Below are positions 1-8,442 of a DNA stretch of 32,437 bases, one piece after another. The DNA comes from a virus. The position numbers and the translations under genes are program-made. The first letter of the stretch is position 1; each line of letters opens with the position of its first letter. The stretch is taken from positions 1 to 32,437 of the IMG/VR virus record IMGVR_UViG_3300035430_000064. The stretch is one strand, 5' to 3'. Under the pieces are notes generated by a model that searched no databases, was not told the DNA's origin, and saw nothing but the letters and a program-made list of their open reading frames with translations.

Positions 1-130
1 AGGTGGGGGTTGATAGTTTGCGGTTTATGTCTTTTATGTGATCAAACACAGTCTTTTGCTGATCGTGAATGTCTGCAACTAAGTACTCTTTAGCGTTTAC
101 TGTGAGTGGGGTCTTGTCATGTTTGCCCAG
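1..130 (-). pseudogene. Damaged left copy of the 70-residue terminal gene
   Basis: This is the left counterpart of the gene at 31914-32126, cut by the window edge. The frame stays open from 130 to 1. The start codon position reads CTG instead of ATG, and many residues differ (for example GKHDKTPLTVNAKEY here against GKNEKTPITVNDKEY in the right copy). The changes are substitutions only and mostly alter the protein. Either they are base-call errors at a sequence end or the copy is truly decaying. The right copy is the version to trust. Confidence 0.6.
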
Positions 131-141
131 TTCATTATCTC

Positions 142-303
142 CTACTGTTTTGCTTTGCCGATGTTTACAGCTAGAACCTCTAGCACCTTGTAGAGCTTGG
201 CAATCCAAACGTCATCTTTCGGTGTAGGCGTTACAGCCGCGATGATAGACGCTACTGAGATAACGGCTGTTGCTATGTTGGCGATGTCAGAAATAGTTTC
301 CAT
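142..303 (-). CDS. Small hydrophobic protein (53 aa), repeat copy 1
   Basis: This 53-codon ORF begins METISDIANIATAV and ends with GKAKQ. Residues 4-24 are a continuous hydrophobic, Ala/Ile/Val-rich stretch able to form one membrane helix. A TPTPKDD turn follows, then an amphipathic tail with aromatic and Lys residues (VWIAKLYKVLEVLAV). Small proteins with a 'TPT..DD.W..KLYK' core are familiar to me from environmental phages, but I know no proven role. One membrane helix plus a charged tail, close to the lysis genes when the ends are joined, makes a holin or holin-accessory role possible. That is inference. An identical copy lies at 32138-32299. An AGGAT element lies about ten bases before the start. 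Confidence 0.8.
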   Translation of the reverse strand: METISDIANIATAVISVASIIAAVTPTPKDDVWIAKLYKVLEVLAVNIGKAKQ

Positions 304-344
304 TACCAAGGCATCCTATCGTCGTTACTCTTAGTTGTGGTTAA

Positions 345-464
345 TTAATCTACAAAACGCCCTTCAGCAAACAAGTGATGAAGCCTATGTGTAAAGATAA
401 GCCACACGAGTCCAACTAAAGTGTCTTCTGTGTACGTTCCTGCTTTGCATTTATAAGTCCACAT
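345..464 (-). CDS. Small conserved-looking phage protein (39 aa)
   Basis: This 39-codon ORF starts MWTYKCKAGTYTEDTL and ends EGRFVD. Its middle (LVGLVWLIFTHRLHHLF) is hydrophobic with a His-rich end. It starts five bases beyond the stop of the 105-residue gene, as expected for the last genes of a late operon. The terminal repeat boundary falls inside it, so the right end of the window carries only its 3' part. The stop TAA could be followed in frame by a short extension ending RMPW, and the neighbouring gene also ends in MPW. I recognise the type of small protein from marine phages but not a function. Confidence 0.75.
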   Translation of the reverse strand: MWTYKCKAGTYTEDTLVGLVWLIFTHRLHHLFAEGRFVD

Positions 465-469
465 AGCGT

Positions 470-787
470 TTACCAAGGCATCCCAGAGCCAGTGACAGGA
501 TTCTTCTGAGCTTCAATGTTGGCTGTCAGTGCCGCTTCAGTAGCGTCCTGATCAACTTCTGCGTGTACCCATACGAGTACGTCAGCTTCTGTCAGGCTGT
601 CATAAGCAACAAAGCCATCAGCGTCTGCGTCAGGTGTAAACCCACACGTACCGTATGATGATGCAGTGTAGGTCACAGCGTCGTCACCAGTACCAACAGT
701 TTCAGATTCAGTAACACGCCAGTGTGCAACGGTTACACCGCCGTCTGCCAAGTTACGCTCAAGGTTTGCGATTGTCCATGTAGCCAT
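470..787 (-). CDS. Hypothetical virion-region protein (105 aa)
   Basis: The product starts MATWTIANLERNLADGGV, an opening I know from a family of small phage proteins encoded just after tail-fibre genes (I believe DUF7936; the number should be checked). It is rich in Thr/Ala/Asp and predicted beta, and contains YGTCGF and VLVWVHAEVD segments. A clear AAGGAG ribosome site lies seven bases before the ATG, inside the end of the upstream gene. Stop and start of the two genes share one base (TAATG), so they are probably translationally coupled. Position suggests a minor structural or fibre-associated part, but no function is established. Confidence 0.8.
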   Translation of the reverse strand: MATWTIANLERNLADGGVTVAHWRVTESETVGTGDDAVTYTASSYGTCGFTPDADADGFVAYDSLTEADVLVWVHAEVDQDATEAALTANIEAQKNPVTGSGMPW

Positions 788-1068
788 TAGTTTGCTCCTT
801 GTGCGTCCATAGCAGTTTGATAAGCAGTGCGTACAGCGTCAGTCCATACTGCATTGCAGATACCTTGTACCTCAGTGCTTTCGCCTGAAATGTCCGTGTT
901 TGACCATGTGTCACCTGACTTGGTAGAACACTGCAGTACGTGTCGTGAAAAGCTACGACTAATTTCTACGCCGTCGTCATAGATGACTCGTGCAGTACGA
1001 ACCTGTACCGCTTTGTAGTCGCCTACTACTTCAATTTTGTCTTCGATGTTTGCTTCTGTTAATGCCAT
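787..1068 (-). CDS. Hypothetical virion-region protein (93 aa)
   Basis: The start MALTEANIEDKIEVVGDYK is typical of a small protein family that often accompanies the 105-residue gene downstream of it. The product has an alternating basic/hydrophobic middle (VQVRTARVIYDDGVEISRSF) suggesting a beta sheet, a CSTKSGDTWSN loop and an Ala-rich helical end. An AAAGGAG site seven bases before ATG is near-perfect and makes the start secure. It is co-transcribed with the tail-fibre genes and overlaps the next gene by one base. Its role is unknown. A structural or fibre-associated protein is the best guess from position. Confidence 0.8.
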   Translation of the reverse strand: MALTEANIEDKIEVVGDYKAVQVRTARVIYDDGVEISRSFSRHVLQCSTKSGDTWSNTDISGESTEVQGICNAVWTDAVRTAYQTAMDAQGAN

Positions 1069-1088
1069 TGTCTTTCTCCTTTAGTCCG

Positions 1089-1108
1089 TCTCAAGAGTCC
1101 ACTTGAGA
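1089..1108 (-). other. Intergenic stem-loop between fibre gene and trailing genes
   Basis: A perfect 7-bp stem (TCTCAAG with CTTGAGA) encloses a 6-base loop just after the fibre gene's stop and before the next ribosome site. No U-tract follows on either strand, so it is not a typical terminator. It may be an RNA processing or stabilising hairpin. Confidence 0.4.
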
Positions 1109-1111
1109 TAA

Positions 1112-2725
1112 TTAAGCTGATTCGTAAGTTACAGTTATATACATATCTTGATCTGCGTCTGTGTAAGTTGCAGACAGCGATGTTGCGGCATTATTGTTTA
1201 GAAACAAAGTTATTGTTGTATTATTGTTGTTTACAAAACCTGTAACGGAAACATTCTCTGTCAATCCTGTTAATCCGAAACTAAAAATAGACGGAATAGC
1301 CCTAGCGAATGAATCTAAAGACGTAAAAGGTAGTCCGCTAACTGTAATATCTCCTGTTGATCCGTTTTCATTCCAAGAAATGTACGCTTGCGCTTGAACC
1401 ATACGCCCTATTTTTGTGTATCTTCCTAACTGAACGGACTGCGTTGGCGTGCTTGTGCCGCTATAAACAACAGTTGGAGTCCACGTCCCTTCTTCGTAGT
1501 CGTCTAGCGTGTTCGCCGCCGCATACGTGCCGACTGCTGTGCCTAGCGTTACTCCGTTAGGAACAATGAGGTGGCCGCTTGCATCGATGCGCATGCGTTC
1601 TGTAGCGCCGTCGCTACCATCTACCCCAAAAGCTAATCCCGTTGTTACCGCCATAACCCTGCCAGCAATAACGCCATCTTTTGTTATTTGAACAGCAGTA
1701 TTGCCTGTACCCCCTATAGCAATCTTTGCATCAGCGGTCGGAGGTGTAGTTGTTCTTCCCACAAGCAAGTTGCCGCTTGCATCGATGCGCATGGCAGGGG
1801 TCAACGATACAGCGTTACCTGCTGTGCCAGAGGGTGCGTTGTAAAAAATATGATTACCAAACGACTGCTCGTACAGCGTTGCGGTCGATGAGGTACTGTA
1901 TTTAAAGCCGCCGTTGTAATAAACATTTTGTCCGCTATATAAATAACTAGTGGACTGTGAACCTGTAAAGCCGCCTTTAGTGACAAGCGAACTAAAAGTT
2001 GTGTCCCAGACTGGAGTGGTGTTTGATAGCCTGACTTGTCCTGAGCTGTCGATGCGCATGCGTTCGTTATAGGAGCCTGTAGAGGTATTTGTGGCAAACG
2101 CCATGCCTCCAACACTTCCAGCACCTTGATTGGCAATAAGAACAGTTTCTCCGCCACCAGAAGATTTATTCCAACCAATAGCTAAGCCTTGTTCAGCGTT
2201 ATCTAAAGTTGCCGAACCGACGTTTGTAGAAAAATATGAATAATCAAAACCGTCTACGTGCAACGTACCCGTAACGTCTATGCCTGTGGCGCTGGTGGCT
2301 AGACGGGCTAAACCGTCGTAATAAAAAGTGTTTGCACCGTTTGCAGAAAAAGTAGCGTATGTTTCTCCGTTTGTTGGATGCGCTAAAACAATATCAGCCG
2401 CACCTCTTAATCGCAGTCTTCCTGTTCCAGTATCATCAATATAACTATCGCTACCATCGTGATAAATTTTTAAGTCGCTACCCCCACCAAAGATGGCCTT
2501 GTCATTGTCGCCGAAGGACACGTCTCCAGTAAACGAGCCTGTCGTAAACGAACCTGCCGCAGGCGTAGTCCCACCAATGACTGTGCCGTCAATAGTTCCG
2601 CCGTCAATGTTTGCGGTTGTTGTGCCGCCGTAAGTTACTTTGACGTTACCACCTGAGCGAACAGCGATAAGCGTGTCGCCCCCTTGTATTACGCCGCCAT
2701 CTGATAATTCGCTGATTTTTGACAT
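1112..2725 (-). CDS. Tail fibre protein / probable receptor-binding fibre (537 aa)
   Basis: The short N-terminal block, residues 1-32 (ISELSDGGVIQGGDTLIAV), is the type that attaches fibres to the virion. A Gly/Thr-rich shaft follows with LKIYHDGSDSYI at 85-96, a signature of fibre proteins from environmental phages. Three copies of an 'MRIDxSGxL/V' beta-repeat are spread through the middle. From residue 411 a separate domain starts with EEGTWTPTV and runs to the end with LGRYTKIGRMVQAQ and an Asn/Thr-rich sheet. That domain type occurs at fibre tips and is the likely host-binding part. The gene lies downstream of a tail-fibre chaperone and the tip protein. Receptor binding is inferred from architecture. 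Confidence 0.85.
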   Translation of the reverse strand: MSKISELSDGGVIQGGDTLIAVRSGGNVKVTYGGTTTANIDGGTIDGTVIGGTTPAAGSFTTGSFTGDVSFGDNDKAIFGGGSDLKIYHDGSDSYIDDTGTGRLRLRGAADIVLAHPTNGETYATFSANGANTFYYDGLARLATSATGIDVTGTLHVDGFDYSYFSTNVGSATLDNAEQGLAIGWNKSSGGGETVLIANQGAGSVGGMAFATNTSTGSYNERMRIDSSGQVRLSNTTPVWDTTFSSLVTKGGFTGSQSTSYLYSGQNVYYNGGFKYSTSSTATLYEQSFGNHIFYNAPSGTAGNAVSLTPAMRIDASGNLLVGRTTTPPTADAKIAIGGTGNTAVQITKDGVIAGRVMAVTTGLAFGVDGSDGATERMRIDASGHLIVPNGVTLGTAVGTYAAANTLDDYEEGTWTPTVVYSGTSTPTQSVQLGRYTKIGRMVQAQAYISWNENGSTGDITVSGLPFTSLDSFARAIPSIFSFGLTGLTENVSVTGFVNNNNTTITLFLNNNAATSLSATYTDADQDMYITVTYESA

Positions 2726-2770
2726 CTCAATAACCTTTTAAATAGTTGGGTTAATTTTACACTATGACGA

Positions 2771-3247
2771 TCAATCTGGCTTGTTAGGCCATACCACTTC
2801 TGACTCGTCCGTCACATCTGAATTGCTTGCAGGCATATCTCGTAACGCTTGCCTGTACGTTGCCCACTCCGCTTTCTTTGCCGTACTTAATGGGCTGTCT
2901 GACATCTGCGTCCAATCGCTTGATGTAAGATAAAAGTCTCGCAAATTGCGAACCTCTCGTAAAACGTCAGCAGTTTTTTCTGCGTCACTGCCATCAACTA
3001 GCCCGTCATCGTATGTGTGCCATTTGCTTGGCCTAGCAGTAAGGACACCGTCAATCACCATCACATTGTCAGCTATGCCCAGATCGGCCCCTAAATCGCT
3101 TTGTAGGCTTTCTAGCTCTTGATCGCTGACCTCTACATAGCTTTCGTTATCGTCCAGCACAGAGGCAATACGAGCCTCGTCAGCCGTCAATAAACTCTGT
3201 GACCATACTGACCTATCGTTAAAAATAAAGTAGTGCTTCTGCGCCAT
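2771..3247 (-). CDS. Tail-fibre assembly chaperone-like protein (158 aa)
   Basis: The C-terminal half has the pattern RNLRDFYLTSSDWTQMSDSP followed by KKAEWATYRQALRDMP. This matches the phage tail assembly chaperone family I know as Phage_tail_APC (PF16778): a helix with 'R..RN..L..SDWTQ..D.PL', then 'W..YRQALRD.P'. The N-terminal half is a small variable domain (HYFIFNDRSVW). The gene sits between the tip protein and the fibre, where such chaperones usually lie. It starts two bases before the stop of the upstream tip gene. The expected role is assisting folding or trimerisation of the fibre encoded next. It is not expected in the finished virion. Confidence 0.85.
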   Translation of the reverse strand: MAQKHYFIFNDRSVWSQSLLTADEARIASVLDDNESYVEVSDQELESLQSDLGADLGIADNVMVIDGVLTARPSKWHTYDDGLVDGSDAEKTADVLREVRNLRDFYLTSSDWTQMSDSPLSTAKKAEWATYRQALRDMPASNSDVTDESEVVWPNKPD

Positions 3248-3249
3248 GC

Positions 3250-6200
3250 TTACCTCTTTAGCACGTTGAATTCTACGTCGCCCGAGAAAAGCGCCGTTGT
3301 GTCTGACGTGCCACCTGCTTTGTTAAATTGCATTCTTGCCTTCACTTTGACGACAGATGAGTTCGTGATTGTAAATCTGTTCAAGAACGTAAGGCCGTTA
3401 GTCGTTGCCGCCCCGCTGTAAATATTTGAGGTTGTGATTGTCAGTGTCTGTACTAACGTATTTAGCGAGTTATAGCAGAGAAGCTGTGTCCTGATATTTG
3501 CTCGCGCATAAGCGCTAAGCATCAACCCGCCGCCACTTGCACGAGGATACAAGAAGCTCGTAAACCTAACGAAAACGGGGTCAGTGTAATCATCAATATT
3601 AAAATAAGAGCTAGTAAAGTGCGTGACATAAGTCGACGAGTTTGCCGCCGTTGTATTTGTAAACCGCTGATTTTGAGATAGGGTGATCGCGTTGCTGGCA
3701 ACCGTGATTGTTCCTACTTGCCCATTGCCAATGGCTCCGCCGCTTATTGAGCCTGTAGCTATTAAGTCACCATCGACTTCGACATTAGCGCTAAAGCTGA
3801 CCGTTCCTGTAGTCGTATCAACTGCGAATGGTGTCGTCGTCTGTGACTCATCTGTAGACACAAGCGCAAATCTGTCTGCCTGTATTGTAAAGCTAGAGCC
3901 AGTGGCATCTGCTGTAGCCTTAAAGCCTGAGACGTTGCCACCAGCACTGACGGTTAAATACGCTTCCGCTTCTAGGTCAGTAATTGAGGTGCTGTTAGCC
4001 GACGCTGTGGTCGATGCGCCAGAAGCAACTGCCGCAGTAGCCGCAAGTCCCGTTGTAGGATCGTTTACAGTAGATGTCAGCGCGGTGATGCTTGACGCGT
4101 TAGAGGTGATATTACCTTCTGCCGTGGTGACTCGCGTTGTAAGTCCAGACACTGCTGTAGCATTGCTTGATATGCTGCCCTCTGCGGTCGTCAAATCAGA
4201 CTGTAGCGTTGTGATATCGCTTGCCTGACTTGTTATCGTGCCTTCTGCACTTGTCAGCCTTACGTCGATTCCAGAAATAGCCGTCGAATTCCCTGCGATA
4301 TCTAACTCAGCATTTGACAGGTCTACTTGCAGTGAAGCTATAGATGTAGCTTGTGAGCTGATAGATCCTTCGTTATTTGTGACCCGTGTGTTTAATCCTG
4401 ATATTGCTGTCGCATTTGCGGACGCATCATTTTCAACATCTGACAAACTGGATTGCAAAGAACTGATGTCCGATGCCTGCGAAGTGATAGACCCCTCTGC
4501 ACTTGTAACTCGTGTATCGATTCCGCTGATGGCTGTCGCGTTGGCGCTGACATTGCTATTTGTCGTCAAAAGGCTGGATTGTAGTGAGCTAATATCCGAT
4601 GCCTGAGAAGTAATCGACCCCTCGGCTGAACTTACCCTCGTAGTTAAATTCGACAGCGCTGTTGAGGTAGCGCTTATCTCATTTTCAGCATCTGACAAAT
4701 CTGATTGTAGCGTTATTACCGAACTGCTTAGTGTTGATATTTCGCCCTCTGCCGCAGTAGTGCGTGTCGTCAATCCGCTGATAGCGCTAGAGTTGCTAGA
4801 GATGTCGCCTTGTGCCGTTAAAAGCCCTGATTGTAGTGAGGTTATATCTGACGACTGAGCAACGATAGATGATTCGGTAGCAGTGACTCGGGTTGTTAAG
4901 CTGTCAATGGCGGTGGCGTTGGCTGATGATTCGCCATTTAAGGTCGTGAGGTCCGACTTGAGTTCTGTTATGTCTGTTGACTGCGTCGTTATTGTGTCTT
5001 CTGCCGACGTAATTCGCGAATCGAGCGTGTTCGTTGCGGCACTCGTGGCAGTAGCCACATCGGTTGGCAAATTAAGTAGAAGGTCGTTACCTGCCTCTGT
5101 GGTAATAACATCATCTGTCTCGCCTTGAATCTTGGTTAAGTCCTCAACGGCAACCTCTAGGGCGGTTATGTTGCTTGCGCTTAGGCTCGTGATATCGTTT
5201 TCGGCGCTCGTGATTCTGGTATCAAGCGTCGATATAGCGCTTGCGTTAGCGGAAACACCCGTCGTCCCATCGTTGACAGTGGATTCGAGTGCCGTGATAG
5301 ATGACGACTGCGAAGTAATAGACCCTTCAGCAGAAGTAAGACGCGTATCGAGTGAACTTACCGCGCTGGCGTTTGCTAAAACTCCCGACGTTGCATCGTT
5401 GACTGTCACCTCTAGCGACGTAATATCTGTTGCATTCGTTACGATGCTATTTTCTGCGGTTGTAACCCGCGTCGTTAGTGCGCCAAGTGCGTTGGATGTG
5501 GCTACGACTCCCGTCGATACATTGTTGACAGTGCTTTCTAGCGCGGTGATGTCTGTTGTGTTGCTGGATATAGTGCCTTCAGCGGTCGTAACGCGTGTGG
5601 TCAACCCGCTCAAAGCGGTTGAGTTCGTCGATATGTCGCCCTCTGCCGAAGTCAGGTCCGATTGCAGTTGGGTAATATTCGACGTGATCGAAGTGATAGA
5701 CCCCTCGGCTGAACTGACCCGCGTATCGAGTCCTGATATAGCCGTTGCGTTCGTCGTGATATCTGTCTGTGCCGTCGATAGACCTGACTGTGTGGTCGTC
5801 AAAGATGACTGTAACGTCGTAACGTCGCTCGATAGCGTGGTGATCGAGTTGCCCTGACTGACTGTGGTTGTGTCGAGTACGCTGATGGCGCTTGAGTTCG
5901 CGGATATGTTCGAGTTTGCTGTGTTTAGCCCTGACTGTAGCGTCGTGATCGCCGACGCGTTGCTCGCAATACGCGGGTCAGCCAGTGACTGCCATGCAGA
6001 GCCATCCCAGTAATAAGGCTCATTGCTATCATCTGAGTCATACCATCGAGAGAAAGTCGGTATTGGATCAGGAACACCGCCAACGCCTGCAACTGGCGCT
6101 GAAGCCTGTACGAATATATCGCTCGTTCCACTAGTTAAATCAACTACAGTCGCTTCAAGGTTTGCCAGCGTCGTGTTAGTCGTGTTAATGCTGTTGTTAA

Positions 6201-8442
6201 TTGTCTGATTGCTTTCATTGACAAAGATCGCCACATCACCAAGATTCTGAATCAGCACGTCCTGACCTGTCTCAAGGTCTAAGACATCGCCCGACTCTAC
6301 TTGCACATTTAGAACATCAACAGCCTGAGCCGCACCGTTAATTAGATCGGCGACAGATGTTTCAATCTCTGTAATAGTGACTGCGCCGCTTGCTATCTGA
6401 GCAGTCGTGACTGCGCCATCGGCAATCTGATTACTGCCAACCGAATCGTCGCCTAAGTCTGACTGAGTTGCCGTGACCGATGTGCCTGAGTTATTGGTGG
6501 TTCCTGTAAATGACCCTTTATTGCCTGAGAAGTCGACCGCTCGCAGAAAAAAGTATTTGGTTATCTCGCCAGCACCTACTGGATGAATGTATTCCTCGCC
6601 TGCGATCTTCCGTGTCGGCGAGTCACCGACCGATGGCACTGTGTTGGCATCTTTGACGTGCACCTCAGTAAACGCATAGTCGAGATCGGTTGGGTTAGTC
6701 CAGGTCGCTGTAATAGCGCGAATGCCGCCAGTAATTCCGCCCAGGGTAACGGCACCAGGTGCAGTCGTATCGCCTATCAGCGTCCTGGTTTCCGTCACAA
6801 AGCCACTGCGAACGCCCAGCGTGTTAATTGATCTAACTCTAAATGTGTATTCAGATCCAACCTTGAGCCCAAACAGGTCGACCGTAGTCTCGCTGGTGCG
6901 CACGAAATTGCTATATGTCGACGCACTTGTAAGAGCCCATTGCACCTCGTATTCGCTGACAAATGCGTCATCCGCCTCTGTCCAGCTTAGGGTTACAGCT
7001 GTTTGAACGCTACCATCAGGACCGAGCGCCGAGTCTTCACTGGCGATTGGCAATGTAGGCGCCGTAACATCAAACGGGTTCGGTAGTGTCGTATCCTGGT
7101 TGTCCAGCTCCTCATCACCCTCAAACCAGGTGTATACGTTGTTATATTCGATCAGCTGCAGATCTACTTCGCCGCTATCCTTGATCCGCGTAGAGACCAC
7201 ACGCATGAGCTGACGGGCCGCTCCTGTCCACCCTAGGCTTGGCTGCTCCAATCGCACAACATCGCCCACAGCGATATCCATGGCCTCTGACGTGGCTGTA
7301 AGCGTTACTGATCGAGTATTGCGCCTGGACGCCTCACATACGATCCTGGCCATCTCCCTGGCCTGGTACAGGCTGGTGATCGTGTTGAGGTTGATCTCGC
7401 GTACCAGCTCCTCGTCATTGTCCTCGCTCAGAAACGTCAGGAAATCGCTATTCGGGTCTGTCGACTTGACGGGATAGGTGACGGAATCCATTTGCCAGTT
7501 GGCTTGAGGATTCGGGAATTTAGCTATGACGCGATTGAAGCGCTTGCCCTTTCCCGCGTCTGTAACCGTTATATCGGACAGTATATTGTCAGGCGTGAGG
7601 TCGAATGTGCTCGTCTCCTCTTTATCGACTATCAGGCCATATTTGCCATCGGTGTATGGCAGCAATCCGCGCATACCCTGCAGCATCTCTTTGACGTTAT
7701 CGAATACAGTCTTGCCAGTATCCAGGCGAGCGTTGCAGTCGACACGAGTGATCGATGGGCCGCCAGTGTATGACGTGACTGTGCCGTCGTATTCGTTCGC
7801 TGCTGCGATGAATTTTGTATCATCGATGGCGCTAGTCGGTAGGCCCTTGCCGTATCGCGTATTAGTCAGATAGTCGCGCAAGCATAGCGCTGGATTGTTG
7901 CTATAGGCCGTTGTGGATGTCCGAGGGTCGTAAACCTTGCGGCCTCTAATAACGCACTGAATCTCTGGTATGCCACCGAAAACGTCCTGGTCGTATTTAA
8001 TTCGTATTGCGAGATATGCAACACCGCGCAGCCTGTGATTAGCGCCCCAGTTATCGTCTGCCCCTGCCAACAAGCTGGCATATTGCTGCCCGTCCGTTCC
8101 GAGCTTTTTAGTGACCGATATCAAGCCGCTATAGTCCGAGTGCGTATGCAGCTTGTCGTTTACATAGATCTGATCGATGGCCTGTATTTCGCCCTCACAT
8201 AGAGCGATCGCCATGTATAAATACTCGTTCTTTTTCTCTCCGCCAGTAGACACAAACACGCGGACACCGCCGACCTTTCTGCTGCCATAAACGACGGGTA
8301 TAGGGTCGATGTTGCTTTGCTTGTTTACCAGTGCGCCCTGGGCCTGATCGTCAAAGTCGTCAAAGTCGACACCAATCAAAAAGCCGACGATGTCGCCCAG
8401 TAGTCCCGTGATGCCTTTTATGATGCTGGAAAAAATACCCAT
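3250..8442 (-). CDS. Lambda J-like tail tip / central fibre protein with long repeat stalk (1730 aa)
   Basis: This is the largest gene of the window. Residues 1-450 form the tip region of the lambda J type (COG4733 style): an N-terminal hydrophobic helix, then IPVVYGSRKVGGVRVF and EYLYMAIALCEGEI. Two fibronectin type III-like domains follow, at about 457-555 and 557-650 (each opens with an APT/APG turn; SEYTFRVRSIN is visible). Residues 773-820 contain a small YYWDGSAWQSLADPR motif. Residues 820-1495 are about 16 tandem repeats of 42 residues with the core 'AISGLDTRVTSAEGSITSQ', Ser/Thr-rich and six heptads long, probably a trimeric coiled-coil stalk. A beta-rich C-terminal domain (about 1520-1730) ends in VEFNVLKR and may contact the host. 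The start overlaps the stop of the upstream L-like gene. Confidence 0.9.
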   Translation of the reverse strand: MGIFSSIIKGITGLLGDIVGFLIGVDFDDFDDQAQGALVNKQSNIDPIPVVYGSRKVGGVRVFVSTGGEKKNEYLYMAIALCEGEIQAIDQIYVNDKLHTHSDYSGLISVTKKLGTDGQQYASLLAGADDNWGANHRLRGVAYLAIRIKYDQDVFGGIPEIQCVIRGRKVYDPRTSTTAYSNNPALCLRDYLTNTRYGKGLPTSAIDDTKFIAAANEYDGTVTSYTGGPSITRVDCNARLDTGKTVFDNVKEMLQGMRGLLPYTDGKYGLIVDKEETSTFDLTPDNILSDITVTDAGKGKRFNRVIAKFPNPQANWQMDSVTYPVKSTDPNSDFLTFLSEDNDEELVREINLNTITSLYQAREMARIVCEASRRNTRSVTLTATSEAMDIAVGDVVRLEQPSLGWTGAARQLMRVVSTRIKDSGEVDLQLIEYNNVYTWFEGDEELDNQDTTLPNPFDVTAPTLPIASEDSALGPDGSVQTAVTLSWTEADDAFVSEYEVQWALTSASTYSNFVRTSETTVDLFGLKVGSEYTFRVRSINTLGVRSGFVTETRTLIGDTTAPGAVTLGGITGGIRAITATWTNPTDLDYAFTEVHVKDANTVPSVGDSPTRKIAGEEYIHPVGAGEITKYFFLRAVDFSGNKGSFTGTTNNSGTSVTATQSDLGDDSVGSNQIADGAVTTAQIASGAVTITEIETSVADLINGAAQAVDVLNVQVESGDVLDLETGQDVLIQNLGDVAIFVNESNQTINNSINTTNTTLANLEATVVDLTSGTSDIFVQASAPVAGVGGVPDPIPTFSRWYDSDDSNEPYYWDGSAWQSLADPRIASNASAITTLQSGLNTANSNISANSSAISVLDTTTVSQGNSITTLSSDVTTLQSSLTTTQSGLSTAQTDITTNATAISGLDTRVSSAEGSITSITSNITQLQSDLTSAEGDISTNSTALSGLTTRVTTAEGTISSNTTDITALESTVNNVSTGVVATSNALGALTTRVTTAENSIVTNATDITSLEVTVNDATSGVLANASAVSSLDTRLTSAEGSITSQSSSITALESTVNDGTTGVSANASAISTLDTRITSAENDITSLSASNITALEVAVEDLTKIQGETDDVITTEAGNDLLLNLPTDVATATSAATNTLDSRITSAEDTITTQSTDITELKSDLTTLNGESSANATAIDSLTTRVTATESSIVAQSSDITSLQSGLLTAQGDISSNSSAISGLTTRTTAAEGEISTLSSSVITLQSDLSDAENEISATSTALSNLTTRVSSAEGSITSQASDISSLQSSLLTTNSNVSANATAISGIDTRVTSAEGSITSQASDISSLQSSLSDVENDASANATAISGLNTRVTNNEGSISSQATSIASLQVDLSNAELDIAGNSTAISGIDVRLTSAEGTITSQASDITTLQSDLTTAEGSISSNATAVSGLTTRVTTAEGNITSNASSITALTSTVNDPTTGLAATAAVASGASTTASANSTSITDLEAEAYLTVSAGGNVSGFKATADATGSSFTIQADRFALVSTDESQTTTPFAVDTTTGTVSFSANVEVDGDLIATGSISGGAIGNGQVGTITVASNAITLSQNQRFTNTTAANSSTYVTHFTSSYFNIDDYTDPVFVRFTSFLYPRASGGGLMLSAYARANIRTQLLCYNSLNTLVQTLTITTSNIYSGAATTNGLTFLNRFTITNSSVVKVKARMQFNKAGGTSDTTALFSGDVEFNVLKR
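3960..5970 (-). repeat. About 16 degenerate tandem repeats of 126 bp inside the tip gene
   Basis: A period of 126 bp (42 codons) is visible in the DNA: near-identical GAAGTxATxGACCCCTC segments recur, for example near 4480 and 4606. Repeats are degenerate in DNA but keep the protein pattern, so selection acts on the stalk structure. Copy-number change by recombination would lengthen or shorten the fibre. Confidence 0.8.

Larger units (their letters stand above)
1..441. repeat. Direct terminal repeat, left copy
   Basis: Bases 1-441 correspond to 31997-32437 at a constant offset of 31,996 with no insertion or deletion. The stretch 136-433 appears identical to 32132-32429. Bases 1-135 carry many substitutions relative to the right copy, several of them G here for T there, and bases 434-435 differ as well. 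The repeat holds the end of a 70-residue gene, a complete 53-residue gene and most of a 39-residue gene. It may be a real terminal redundancy or an assembly overlap of a circular molecule. The concentration of mismatches at the outermost ends suggests weaker base calls there. Confidence 0.93.

Noticed and set aside
1801-2178. Minus-strand frame of 125 codons within the fibre gene
   Set aside because: It lies entirely inside the fibre gene in another frame and has no ribosome site; the fibre frame has clear domain motifs.
3683-5857. Several plus-strand open frames opposite the repeat stalk
   Set aside because: They are low-complexity Val/Ser/Ala sequences created by the repeated codons of the tip gene on the minus strand.
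3960-5970. CRISPR-like periodic repeats
   Set aside because: The 126-bp period is a multiple of three, the units are fully coding and lack unique spacers.
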